A stretch of 23,207 nucleotides of DNA, taken from positions 1-23,207 of the forward strand of contig JBFYSV010000037.1 in NCBI GenBank assembly GCA_041301185.1, written 5' to 3'. A program made the position numbers and the translations under genes. This stretch comes from JAQBDA01 sp041301185. GTDB lineage: Bacteria > Chloroflexota > Anaerolineae > Anaerolineales > UBA4823. This document shows, piece by piece, positions 8,013 through 15,124 of this stretch. Under the pieces are notes generated by a model. It saw nothing but the letters and a program-made list of their open reading frames with translations, did not search any database and was not told where the DNA came from. Position 1 is the stretch's first letter. Each line of letters starts with the position of its first letter.

Positions 8013-9227
8013 ATGAATGCGCTTGTCATTTCTCAACTTGGATTACGGCCCGGTTGCTTGCACGGGGAAACGGTGATCGTGACCGGTGCGGGTGGGGGGA
8101 TCGGCTATGAAGCTGCGCGGGCGTTAGTATGGCTGGGCGCAAATGTTGTCATAGCAGAGATCAATGCTGTTACCGGTGCCCGAGCAGAGCAAACTCTTGG
8201 AGTGGAATTTGATACGCGGCAAGTATTGTACGTCCAGACGGATGTCGGTGACGAGGATAGCGTACAAAATTTATATAACGAGTCGTTGCGCCGCTTTGGC
8301 AAGGTGGATGGGATAATTAACAACGCAACGATCGCGGTGCTGGGTGCGGTGAAAGAGCTGCCCATAGAAAGATGGGATGCCAGCTACCGGGTCAACCTGC
8401 GCGGACCGGTGCTGATGGCGCGCACTTTTTTGCCGGATATGCTCAGCCGGCGGCATGGCGTCTTCGCATGCGTTTCCTCTACGGGCACGGCATTTCTTGG
8501 CGGTTACGAAACGTTTAAAGCAGCCCAGGTTCATCTGGCGTATACCCTGGACGCGGAGACGGATAGCTCAGGCGTGATCGTTTTCACGATTGGACCTGGA
8601 TTGGTGCCTACCGAAACCGCCTCGCGCGCTGTTGAGCGGCTGGCTCCCTTGATGGGCATGACCGTGGATGAATTCTTTGCACTGAATAACAATGTTGTGC
8701 TTACACCTGAAGAGGCGGGTGCCGGGTTTGCAGCCGCGATGGTGCTGGCAGAACGGTTCAAGGGAATGGAAATTTCATCATTGCAGGCGATTAAAGCTGC
8801 AAATATTAATTATGGGGCAGAAGAAACGCGGCGTGAAACTACCAGTATCAGCCTTGACCAACGAGAACGATCAGCAGCGCTGTGCGAGCGAGTCCGCGTG
8901 ACGCTCAAAGAGCAAGCCGATGGTTGGAAACAACGCTCCATTTTCGAGCGGCAATGGGTAATACGCGATTTCAGGAAAACAGCCGGGATGAGTGTCGAGG
9001 AATGGTTGGATGCACTGCAGCAACTGGAAAGTGGTTTAGAGATCGGCGAGGTGAACACCAGACCGCCTCTGGAAAAGCTAAGCAGGTATTACGACCATCT
9101 CGCTGAACTTGCCAAGGGGTACGAAAAGGATACCGTCAAATTACAGGAGAGCCTGCAGCATGTCTACGGCTGGCGTGATGAAGTAGATTGTCTGGATAGG
9201 CTGATTCCCTCAGATATGAAGGAATAA
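8013..9227 (+). CDS. Short-chain dehydrogenase/reductase with C-terminal helical extension
   Basis: A 404-residue NAD(P)-dependent oxidoreductase. The Rossmann domain covers about 18-265. The cofactor motif is TGAGGGIG (24-31), an acidic segment TDVGD (about 76-80) follows, and the structural motif is NNATI rather than NNAG. The catalytic set is Asn128, a Ser in VSSTG (Ser155/156), and YETFK (Tyr165, Lys169). Classical members end near residue 250-280; this one continues for about 130 charged, mostly helical residues (about 270-404) with no recognised domain. The start ATG at 8013 has GGGAGG at 7998-8003. It follows the hydrolase by 25 bases and is followed 3 bases after its stop by the broken methyltransferase start. 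The substrate is unknown. Confidence 0.85.
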   Translation: MNALVISQLGLRPGCLHGETVIVTGAGGGIGYEAARALVWLGANVVIAEINAVTGARAEQTLGVEFDTRQVLYVQTDVGDEDSVQNLYNESLRRFGKVDGIINNATIAVLGAVKELPIERWDASYRVNLRGPVLMARTFLPDMLSRRHGVFACVSSTGTAFLGGYETFKAAQVHLAYTLDAETDSSGVIVFTIGPGLVPTETASRAVERLAPLMGMTVDEFFALNNNVVLTPEEAGAGFAAAMVLAERFKGMEISSLQAIKAANINYGAEETRRETTSISLDQRERSAALCERVRVTLKEQADGWKQRSIFERQWVIRDFRKTAGMSVEEWLDALQQLESGLEIGEVNTRPPLEKLSRYYDHLAELAKGYEKDTVKLQESLQHVYGWRDEVDCLDRLIPSDMKE

Positions 9228-9230
9228 CCA

Positions 9231-9290
9231 ATGCCTCTTTAAACAAATGCTGCAATGTACGATGATTATGCTGCCGATTACGACAGGTAA
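9231..9290 (+). pseudogene. Remnant of a methyltransferase N-terminus
   Basis: Three bases after the SDR stop, ATG at 9231 opens a frame that reads MPL, then TAA, then in the same frame TNAAMYDDYAADYDR, then TAA at 9288-9290. The string YDDYAADYDR matches the start typical of class I SAM-dependent methyltransferases (pattern YDxxAxxYD). Nothing after base 9290 continues the fold. The C-terminal part of a methyltransferase is found fused inside the gene at 10723-11490, which suggests both pieces come from one broken gene. Alternatively this is a very short chance match, since only about 14 residues support it. Confidence 0.5.
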
Positions 9291-9347
9291 GTTCTTGCCT
9301 ATAACTGCCTTTGGGTTGTCCAAAAAGAGATTCGATAGGATCCCATC

Positions 9348-10622
9348 ATGAACTCTAATAAATTCTCAGAGAAAATCAAAAAGACTCTCGTGTTCGTTGG
9401 TCGCCTGCTGGCTTTGATCATTGCACTGATCTTGTGTCTTCCGGTGATATTACTGCCAGTTGCCACTGCTGTGCCTGCCTGGATATGGATCCCGCTAATA
9501 GCCGCCGATTTGGCGTTATTGGTAGCGTTTTTCTGGCTCACACCAGCCTGGAAGGGAACTGCGGTAGCAACACTGGGTGTACTGGTGGTGGGCGGGCTGG
9601 CAGTGGTGGCCTCGCAAGCCTTTGCCTTTACCCCGCCCATCACCGATGCGATGGGCAACCCGCTGCCCGGAAGTATTGCTAAACTTGAAAAAGTCGATCT
9701 CAACGGCAGCCAGCAGTGGATATCTGTACGTGGGCGAGATATCACCCAGCCGGTGCTGTTGTTTTTGGCGGGCGGGCCGGGGGGCAGCCAGCTGGCAACC
9801 GAGCGGTATGCACTCGGCGGGCTGGAGCAACACTTTGTGGTTGTCAACTGGGAGCAACCAGGGGCTGGCAAGTCCTTTGATTCTCTAGACCGTTCCACAC
9901 TGACCCCAGAGCGCTACATCGAGGATGCCCATGCCCTGGTCTTGCTGTTGCGTGAACGGTTTGGGCAGGATAAGGTCTATGTGTTGGGTGAATCTTGGGG
10001 TAGCGCGCTGGGTATCCTACTTGTCCAGCGCTACCCAGATTTGTTCCACGCCTTCATCGGCACCGGGCAAATGGTCGCTTTCCTTGAAAATGACTTGATG
10101 TGCTACGATTTTGCGCTGGATTGGGCGCACGAACGGGGTGATCAGGCGAAGGTTGATAAGTTTACCCAACAAGGTCCACCGCCCTATTACGGCGAAGGCG
10201 TAGCCTGGAAACAAGCCACATATCTATTGGATACATTTAACTACATGAACCAGAACCCGGCGATAGCCAACAATGGATCGAACACCTTCCGTGACCTGGC
10301 AGCGCCTGAATATGGGCTGTATGATAAGGTCAACTGGTTCCGCGGGGTATTGGATACACTCGGCATTGTCTACCCCCACCTTTGGGAGGTGGATTTCCGT
10401 ACCCAGGCGACTGACTTGGCAGTGCCGGTGTATTTCTTGATAGGACGTCACGATATCAATGCGCCTGTTACGTTGACAGAGCAGTATTATGAAGTACTGG
10501 ATGCTCCGCACAAGCAAATCGTCTGGTTTGAGCACTCCGGGCACACGCCCTGGGTATCCGAATCCAACCGCTTTGTGCAGGTAATGACCGAGACGGTGCT
10601 GGCAGATACACAAAAACGCTAA
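9348..10622 (+). CDS. Membrane-anchored alpha/beta hydrolase, proline-iminopeptidase-like (S33)
   Basis: A 424-residue protein. Residues about 14-90 form three hydrophobic helices; the rest is a hydrolase domain like those of the S33 prolyl aminopeptidase group. The oxyanion region is LLFLAGGPGGS (about 137-147). The strand and turn VVNWEQPGAGKS follow (about 165-176). The nucleophile elbow is GESWGS (Ser216), the acid is Asp369 in IGRHDINAP, and the base is His399 in EHSGHTPW. A cap domain lies between about 240 and 345. The membrane segment suggests the catalytic domain is held at the membrane; which side it faces is uncertain. The start ATG at 9348 has only a weak upstream AGGA. The terminator module copy B begins 2 bases after its stop codon. 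The gene lies between the two halves of a broken methyltransferase. Confidence 0.8.
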   Translation: MNSNKFSEKIKKTLVFVGRLLALIIALILCLPVILLPVATAVPAWIWIPLIAADLALLVAFFWLTPAWKGTAVATLGVLVVGGLAVVASQAFAFTPPITDAMGNPLPGSIAKLEKVDLNGSQQWISVRGRDITQPVLLFLAGGPGGSQLATERYALGGLEQHFVVVNWEQPGAGKSFDSLDRSTLTPERYIEDAHALVLLLRERFGQDKVYVLGESWGSALGILLVQRYPDLFHAFIGTGQMVAFLENDLMCYDFALDWAHERGDQAKVDKFTQQGPPPYYGEGVAWKQATYLLDTFNYMNQNPAIANNGSNTFRDLAAPEYGLYDKVNWFRGVLDTLGIVYPHLWEVDFRTQATDLAVPVYFLIGRHDINAPVTLTEQYYEVLDAPHKQIVWFEHSGHTPWVSESNRFVQVMTETVLADTQKR

Positions 10623-10624
10623 CC

Positions 10625-10671
10625 CTGTCCATCGGACCAGTGCCAGACTCCCCCCCAGACGGGGGAGTTTT
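10625..10671 (+). terminator. Intrinsic terminator, repeat module copy B
   Basis: The flank CTGTCCATCGGACCAGT (10625-10641) leads to the stem ACTCCCCC (10647-10654), which pairs with GGGGGAGT (10661-10668) around the loop CCAGAC. The T-run is short (four T, to 10671). The module starts immediately after the stop codon at 10620-10622. Confidence 0.8.
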
Positions 10672-10722
10672 GCTTCTCCCTGGCGTATCATCATCCTATA
10701 CAGATGCGAATGGAGAAACCCC

Positions 10723-11490
10723 ATGAAAACGATCTCAGAACCTTCCATCATCAGCCCTGCTATCCTGGTTTTAGCTGCTCTTGCGATAGCAGTTATCTTC
10801 ATAACTTTGAATGGTACTAACCTGCTGCTGCTGTCGAACCTGAAAGTGAACCTGGCGCTACTTATCTTCCTGGGTATGAGCATTTGCACTCAAGGTGGCA
10901 TCGGGCGCACCGCAGCCACCGGTCAGTGGGGTCATCCGCTGACCATCGTTGGCTATGTGTTAGGCGCGTCGATCCTCATCCTGGCTGTGAGTGTCTTTTT
11001 CAACCTCAACCTACCTTTTCTTGCCAGCCAGCTCCAGTCTTTTATTATTATCGCTGTGCTGATGGCTGTGAAAGTTCTGAACGCTTTTGTGCATTATTAC
11101 TTTTTGTACTTTACGGATGTATTCGAAACCCTGCGTGGTTGCCTGGCTCTGCTCCGGGATAAAGGTCGGCTGGCAGTCTTTTTCGACCAGAGCTGCGGAC
11201 CGGATACTCCACTGCAGGAATATCCGAGTGAAATCACAGGTGTTGATAACACTGAGTTGGCGCAAGCATTCCGAAAATTAGGCCTTTCCTACCAATCCTG
11301 GGATTATAGTGAAGCTATGCTGGCCCATTTACTACGGCGACGCCCGGTGCTCGATGCACTTAAATCCCAATTTGAAGCGGAAGGCAATCTGTTCTTATAT
11401 GAAAGCCACCTGGGTGAGTCCTTCGGCATTGAGCGCGCCTATACCCACAACGCAGGCAAGCGTTATCTTTATCTGGCTCGCAGGTCATAA
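10723..11490 (+). CDS. Chimera: small membrane protein fused to a methyltransferase C-terminal fragment
   Basis: A 255-residue open reading frame with two unrelated parts. Residues 1 to about 127 form a compact membrane protein with four helices (about 13-29, 42-55, 74-93 and 106-124), including the segment CTQGGIGRTAATGQWGHPL. This looks like a nearly complete conserved small membrane protein. Residues about 128-255 are soluble and read like the last third of a class I SAM-dependent methyltransferase: LYFTDVFETLRG, LLRDKGRLAVFFDQ (strand 5 region), LAQAFRKLGLSY and the terminal HNAGKRYLYLA. The GxGxG SAM-binding motif that should precede these is absent, so methyl transfer is unlikely. The start ATG at 10723 has GGAGA at 10712-10716. 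Terminator modules flank it on both sides, so it is its own unit. Whether it makes a useful protein is unknown. Confidence 0.65.
   Translation: MKTISEPSIISPAILVLAALAIAVIFITLNGTNLLLLSNLKVNLALLIFLGMSICTQGGIGRTAATGQWGHPLTIVGYVLGASILILAVSVFFNLNLPFLASQLQSFIIIAVLMAVKVLNAFVHYYFLYFTDVFETLRGCLALLRDKGRLAVFFDQSCGPDTPLQEYPSEITGVDNTELAQAFRKLGLSYQSWDYSEAMLAHLLRRRPVLDALKSQFEAEGNLFLYESHLGESFGIERAYTHNAGKRYLYLARRS
11104..11487 (+). other. Methyltransferase-derived C-terminal segment inside the chimeric gene
   Basis: This part encodes about residues 128-255 of the fused protein, from the FLYFTD segment to the C-terminus. It matches the order of late methyltransferase elements (strand 4 and 5, final hairpin) but lacks everything before. 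The likely junction lies between about 11070 and 11110. The estimate of the boundary is by eye, from where the hydrophobic helix ends and the soluble pattern begins. Confidence 0.5.
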
Positions 11491-11491
11491 C

Positions 11492-11540
11492 CTGCCCACT
11501 TGACCAGTGCCCAACTCCCCCAGCGATGGGGGAGTTTTTT
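11492..11540 (+). terminator. Intrinsic terminator, repeat module copy C
   Basis: The flank CTGCCCACTTGACCAGT (11492-11508) precedes the stem AACTCCCCC (11513-11521), which pairs with GGGGGAGTT (11528-11536) around the loop AGCGAT. The T-run ends at 11540. It starts 1 base after the stop codon of the chimeric gene. Confidence 0.85.
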
Positions 11541-11599
11541 CTTGAAAGGTTATATGATGGATAAGAAGAACAACATTTAATCTAGGAAGGAATGCAGCG

Positions 11600-11992
11600 A
11601 TGACCACTAACAATCCTGAGAACCGTTTTGATCACCCGGAAGAGAGACGGCACCACCTTGCCCGGCGAGGCAGAGGTGAATGGGTTGGTGGGGCGATTCT
11701 GATCTTGTTGGGGCTGCTCCTGGTTGGGCAAAACATGAATGTTGTGGCTTTCGATAACTGGTGGGCATTATTCATCCTCATGCCTGCGTTTGGTTCATTT
11801 GCCACAGCCTGGAGAATATACCAATCCGACGGACGCTTCACTCTGCGCGCTCGCAGCGCAGCTATCATCGGCAGTATATTGACTTTGGTGACGGCGATGT
11901 TCTTGTTCGAGTTGAGTTGGACAACCCTCGGTCCGGTTCTGCTCATCCTGGCGGGTTTCGCCTTATTGGTCAACGCGCTGTTCCCTGATTAA
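11600..11992 (+). CDS. LiaF/LiaI-like transmembrane protein
   Basis: A 130-residue membrane protein. A polar, charged N-terminus of about 25 residues (HHLARRGRGEW) leads into four hydrophobic segments (about 28-43, 53-70, 86-104 and 108-126). The opening pattern GGAILILLGLLLVGQNM and the pairing of WWALFILMPAFGSF with LGPVLLILAGFALL match the small transmembrane region shared by LiaI, LiaF and DUF5668-type proteins, which take part in envelope-stress sensing in Firmicutes. Here there is no soluble LiaF-like C-terminal domain. The start ATG at 11600 has GGAAGG at 11585-11590. It is the first gene after terminator copy C, and five bases separate it from the glycosyltransferase gene. The unit ends with a NarL-type sensor kinase and regulator. 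Confidence 0.65.
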   Translation: MTTNNPENRFDHPEERRHHLARRGRGEWVGGAILILLGLLLVGQNMNVVAFDNWWALFILMPAFGSFATAWRIYQSDGRFTLRARSAAIIGSILTLVTAMFLFELSWTTLGPVLLILAGFALLVNALFPD

Positions 11993-11997
11993 TCGAT

Positions 11998-13512
11998 ATG
12001 AAAACCAAAACCGCTCCCCGCCTGAACGATACCAGCGTATTGTTCCTGATTGCCCTATGCGGTACGCTGCTTCACGTCTTGCTCAACGGCCAATACGGTT
12101 TTCACCGTGATGAGCTCGATATTATCATGAATGCCCGCCAGCTGGATTGGGGTTATGTGGCCTACCCGCCCTTTACACCCTTTATGGCGCGTATTGGGCT
12201 TGAACTGTTTGGGGACTCCCTGCGAGGCTTGCGCCTGTTGTCTGCCATCGCCCAAGGTGTTGTCGTGTTTCTGACCGGGTTGATGGCACGTGATATGGGT
12301 GGCAAGCGCAATGCACAGGTAATCGCTGCCATAGCCGCGTTTATCTCCCCGGTTGCGCTCACAGCTGGCACGCTCGTCCAGTACATGGCGTTCGACTATC
12401 TCTGGTGGGTGTTGGTGGCATTTTTTACTGTGCGCTTGCTGGCAAGCGACGACCAGCGCAACTGGCTCGGCATTGGGGCTGGCATCGGCCTGGGCATGAT
12501 GACTAAGTTCACCATCGCATTCTGGATTGCTGGTCTGGTCGTGGCTGTGTTGGTTACCCCGGTGCGCAAGTCCCTGAAGTCGAAATGGTTGTGGCTGGGG
12601 GCGGGGCTGGCGTTGCTCATTTACTTGCCAAACCTTGTCTGGCAAATCCAGCATGATTTCATTTCCCTGGATTTTCTCCAGGCGATCCACGCCCGGGACA
12701 TCGAATGGGGACGCTCGGATGGTTTCCTCCAAGACCAGCTATACACCACCACCAATCCTTTCACCCTGCCGTTATGGGTCGCGGGAATAGCGGCCTGCCT
12801 GTTTTCCAGCCCTCTGAAGCGCTTCCGCCCATTGGTCTGGATGTTCCTGATTACGTTCACGCTGTTCCTGGTCAATCGTGGCCGGGGTTACTATACAGCC
12901 CCGTCTTATGTCATGTTCCTGGCAGCGGGCAGCACCTGGTTCGAAAGCTGGCTTGGGTCGCGCTCAGAAAAGTTGCGCCGAACAGGATTGGGCGTGCTGT
13001 ATGGGTTGCTGGTAGTGGGTGGGCTGGTCGGAATAGTCTTGATTAAGCCTGTCGTACCGGTAAATTCACCGCTCTGGGAAATTACCTCTGATATCAATGG
13101 AGAAAACGTTGAAATGATCGGCTGGCAGGATTTATCTGCCCAGGTTGGCTCAATTTACCAGTCCATACCTGAGAGTGAAAAGCCGCGCACTGTGATTCTG
13201 GCGGGCAACTACGGAGAGGCGGGTGCGCTCGACCTGTACGGGGCGCAGTATAGCCTGCCGCCCGTAATTAGCGGGTCAGATAGTTTTTGGTACCGAGGCT
13301 ATGGGGATTTTGACCCCGAGACGGTCGTCGTGGTTGGCTTTGAGCGCGGCTATGCTGACAAATTTTTTACTTCGTGTGAAAAAGTCGGTACTGTGACCAA
13401 CCAGTACGGCGTCAAGAACGAAGAGAGCACCCACCACACTGGCCTTTACATCTGCCGCCAGCCGCGCCGAACGTGGAGCGAGATGTGGCAGGACATGCAA
13501 TGGTTTCAATAA
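11998..13512 (+). CDS. GT39/ArnT-like membrane glycosyltransferase
   Basis: A 504-residue polytopic protein of the PMT/ArnT (GT39, PMT_2) superfamily, which transfers sugars from polyprenyl-phosphate donors to lipids or proteins on the outer face of the membrane. The first external loop carries the expected acidic motif NGQYGFHRDEL with Asp38 and Glu39. It is followed by the family-typical WGYVAYPPFTPFMARI and the segment LFGDSLRGLRLLSA. About ten helices follow, then a soluble C-terminal domain of about 150 residues. The acceptor is not evident. The start ATG at 11998 lies five bases after the stop of the LiaF-like gene and has no clear ribosome site, consistent with translational coupling. 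The gene is in the six-gene run ending with the sensor kinase and regulator. Confidence 0.85.
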   Translation: MKTKTAPRLNDTSVLFLIALCGTLLHVLLNGQYGFHRDELDIIMNARQLDWGYVAYPPFTPFMARIGLELFGDSLRGLRLLSAIAQGVVVFLTGLMARDMGGKRNAQVIAAIAAFISPVALTAGTLVQYMAFDYLWWVLVAFFTVRLLASDDQRNWLGIGAGIGLGMMTKFTIAFWIAGLVVAVLVTPVRKSLKSKWLWLGAGLALLIYLPNLVWQIQHDFISLDFLQAIHARDIEWGRSDGFLQDQLYTTTNPFTLPLWVAGIAACLFSSPLKRFRPLVWMFLITFTLFLVNRGRGYYTAPSYVMFLAAGSTWFESWLGSRSEKLRRTGLGVLYGLLVVGGLVGIVLIKPVVPVNSPLWEITSDINGENVEMIGWQDLSAQVGSIYQSIPESEKPRTVILAGNYGEAGALDLYGAQYSLPPVISGSDSFWYRGYGDFDPETVVVVGFERGYADKFFTSCEKVGTVTNQYGVKNEESTHHTGLYICRQPRRTWSEMWQDMQWFQ

Positions 13513-13536
13513 CAAGCCCAATGGAGAGAATGTTAT

Positions 13537-14166
13537 ATGAATATTATCCTGATCGTACTAATTGTTCTTATTGCTCTGATAGTTATCGGTGTTATCCTGG
13601 TTATCCTGCTCACCCCCTGGATGGACCGCTGGGGTGCAAGCCAGGAGGAGATTGCTGCCACATATCCCGGCGATGAGCTCGTACCCGCTCCAGCCAGTTT
13701 CGTTAACCGGGCGATTACCATCCATGCCAGCCCGCAACAGGTTTATCCCTGGCTGGTTCAATTGGGGGCTGGTAAAGGTGGTTTTTACACCTACACGTCC
13801 CTTGAAAAGCTTATTGGTTGCCCGCTGGTTAATGCCGACCGAATCCACGAAGAATGGCAAAACCTCCAAGTGGGTGATGAAGTCAAGATGTGTCCAAAGG
13901 AACCCGCTCCGCCACCTTACATCGTCGCCCAGATTTATCCCAATCAGGCGATCGTGCTCGGGCACCAGGATAATGGAAAATGGGTAGACTTGTGGCAGTT
14001 TATCCTGGATCCACAAATTAATGGCTCAACCCGCCTGATCCTGCGCACTCGCACCATGATGACCGGCGGCTTTTGGGACGTGATTCACCCAGGCGTGTTT
14101 ATCATGGAGTACGGCATGCTGCACGGGATAAAAACACGCGCCGAAAAACTGGTGCAAAAAGAGTAA
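13537..14166 (+). CDS. Membrane-anchored SRPBCC (START/Bet v1-like) protein
   Basis: A 209-residue protein with one strong N-terminal helix (2-26, almost only Ile, Leu and Val) and a soluble domain. The soluble part opens with PGDELVPAP...NRAITIHASPQQVYPWLVQLG, a common beginning of SRPBCC-fold proteins, which bind hydrophobic ligands in a deep pocket. It continues with the ADRIHEEWQNLQVGDEV region and ends with the strand-rich LDPQINGSTRLILRTR. No catalytic residues are evident. The anchor suggests a lipid or isoprenoid ligand at the membrane, which is inference. ATG 13537 has GGAGAG at 13523-13528. It is 24 bases after the glycosyltransferase and 21 bases before the acetyltransferase. Confidence 0.75.
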   Translation: MNIILIVLIVLIALIVIGVILVILLTPWMDRWGASQEEIAATYPGDELVPAPASFVNRAITIHASPQQVYPWLVQLGAGKGGFYTYTSLEKLIGCPLVNADRIHEEWQNLQVGDEVKMCPKEPAPPPYIVAQIYPNQAIVLGHQDNGKWVDLWQFILDPQINGSTRLILRTRTMMTGGFWDVIHPGVFIMEYGMLHGIKTRAEKLVQKE

Positions 14167-14187
14167 TCCAACCAGAATAACCAGGCT

Positions 14188-15114
14188 ATGAAACTTATTC
14201 GCTGCAAGTACAACTCTGATAACGATTACTGGCTGATCCGCCAATTTCTGCGTGAGGTTTTTCTGCTGAACGACCGCCGGGAGATTGGCTGGCCCGTCTA
14301 TCGCTGGGATTACTGGCGCTGGCACGTAAATGAAAATATCTTCCAGTACAACCTGGAGGCAGCTGTTTTGCTGTGGAAAACCAACGATGATCGCCTGGTG
14401 GCTGTGCTCCATCCGGACGGGGCGGGCGAGGCATTTTTACAGGTGCACCCAGCTTTCCACAGCCCCGAGCTAGATGTGGAGATGATCTCAGTCGCGGAAA
14501 CGAATTTTGCAGTCGTCCGGGCTGATGGGAGCCAGCACCTTATCATCTGGGTGCACGAAACGGATCTCCTGCGGCAGGATTTGCTGACAAGGCGAGGCTA
14601 TGCCAGAGGGAAATTCCCTGAATTCCAGCGCCGCCGTTTTATGGATATGCCCATTCCGGAGTATTCCATGCCTGAAGGCTATATCATTCGCTCCCTGGGT
14701 GATCTGGACGAGCATCCGCAACGTAGCTGGGTCTCTTGGAAAGCTTTCCATCCGAGCGAGCCTGATGAAGCGTATCAGGGTTGGGGTTGGTATCGAAATG
14801 TCCAGCGGGCTCCGCTGTACCGCCGTGACCTGGACCTGGTAGCGATTGCTCCAGGTGGTGAATTCGCAGCTTTCTGTACCCTGTGGTTTGACGATGCCAC
14901 CCGTACTGCTGCTTTTGAGCCGGTAGGCACCCATCCCGCTCACCAGCGTAAGGGGCTGGGTAAGGCGATCATGGCTGAAGGGCTGCGACGAGTGCGTGAC
15001 CTGGGTGCTACACTGTGTACGGTTGGTTCTTACTCTGAAGCAGCAGGTGCGCTCTACGCTTCGCTAGGATTCACTGAATACGAATTAAGCGAACCCTGGG
15101 TAAAACAATGGTAG
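14188..15114 (+). CDS. GNAT family N-acetyltransferase, tandem-fold type
   Basis: A 308-residue cytoplasmic acetyltransferase. The C-terminal GNAT domain (about 163-308) has the acetyl-CoA pyrophosphate motif in HPAHQRKGLGKAIMAEGL (QRKGLG at 253-258) and the late motif ALYASLGFTEYE. The N-terminal half (about 1-160) is similar in size and strand pattern (VAVLHPDGAGEAFLQVHPAF) but lacks the QxxGxG loop, so it looks like a degenerate second GNAT fold, as in mycothiol-synthase-like proteins. The substrate is unknown. The start ATG at 14188 has only a weak upstream purine run. The histidine kinase starts 10 bases after its stop, so the two are very likely cotranscribed. Confidence 0.8.
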   Translation: MKLIRCKYNSDNDYWLIRQFLREVFLLNDRREIGWPVYRWDYWRWHVNENIFQYNLEAAVLLWKTNDDRLVAVLHPDGAGEAFLQVHPAFHSPELDVEMISVAETNFAVVRADGSQHLIIWVHETDLLRQDLLTRRGYARGKFPEFQRRRFMDMPIPEYSMPEGYIIRSLGDLDEHPQRSWVSWKAFHPSEPDEAYQGWGWYRNVQRAPLYRRDLDLVAIAPGGEFAAFCTLWFDDATRTAAFEPVGTHPAHQRKGLGKAIMAEGLRRVRDLGATLCTVGSYSEAAGALYASLGFTEYELSEPWVKQW

Positions 15115-15124
15115 ACTTTAGCGC

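Noticed and set aside
10224..10889. Minus-strand open frame of 221 codons across the hydrolase end, terminator B and the chimeric gene start
   Set aside because: It crosses a terminator and two supported genes on the opposite strand, and no family pattern or ribosome site is visible.
12055..12732. Long minus-strand open frame of 225 codons opposite the glycosyltransferase gene
   Set aside because: It lies wholly inside a well-supported gene, its product has no recognisable family pattern and is rich in His, Gln and Pro, as expected from an antisense shadow.
896..14190. Word ACCAGGCTAT or ACCAGGCAT recurring near 896, 1956 and 14178 in intergenic DNA
   Set aside because: The match is about 10 bases, with no conserved flank or structure and no fixed distance to gene starts, so it is likely chance.
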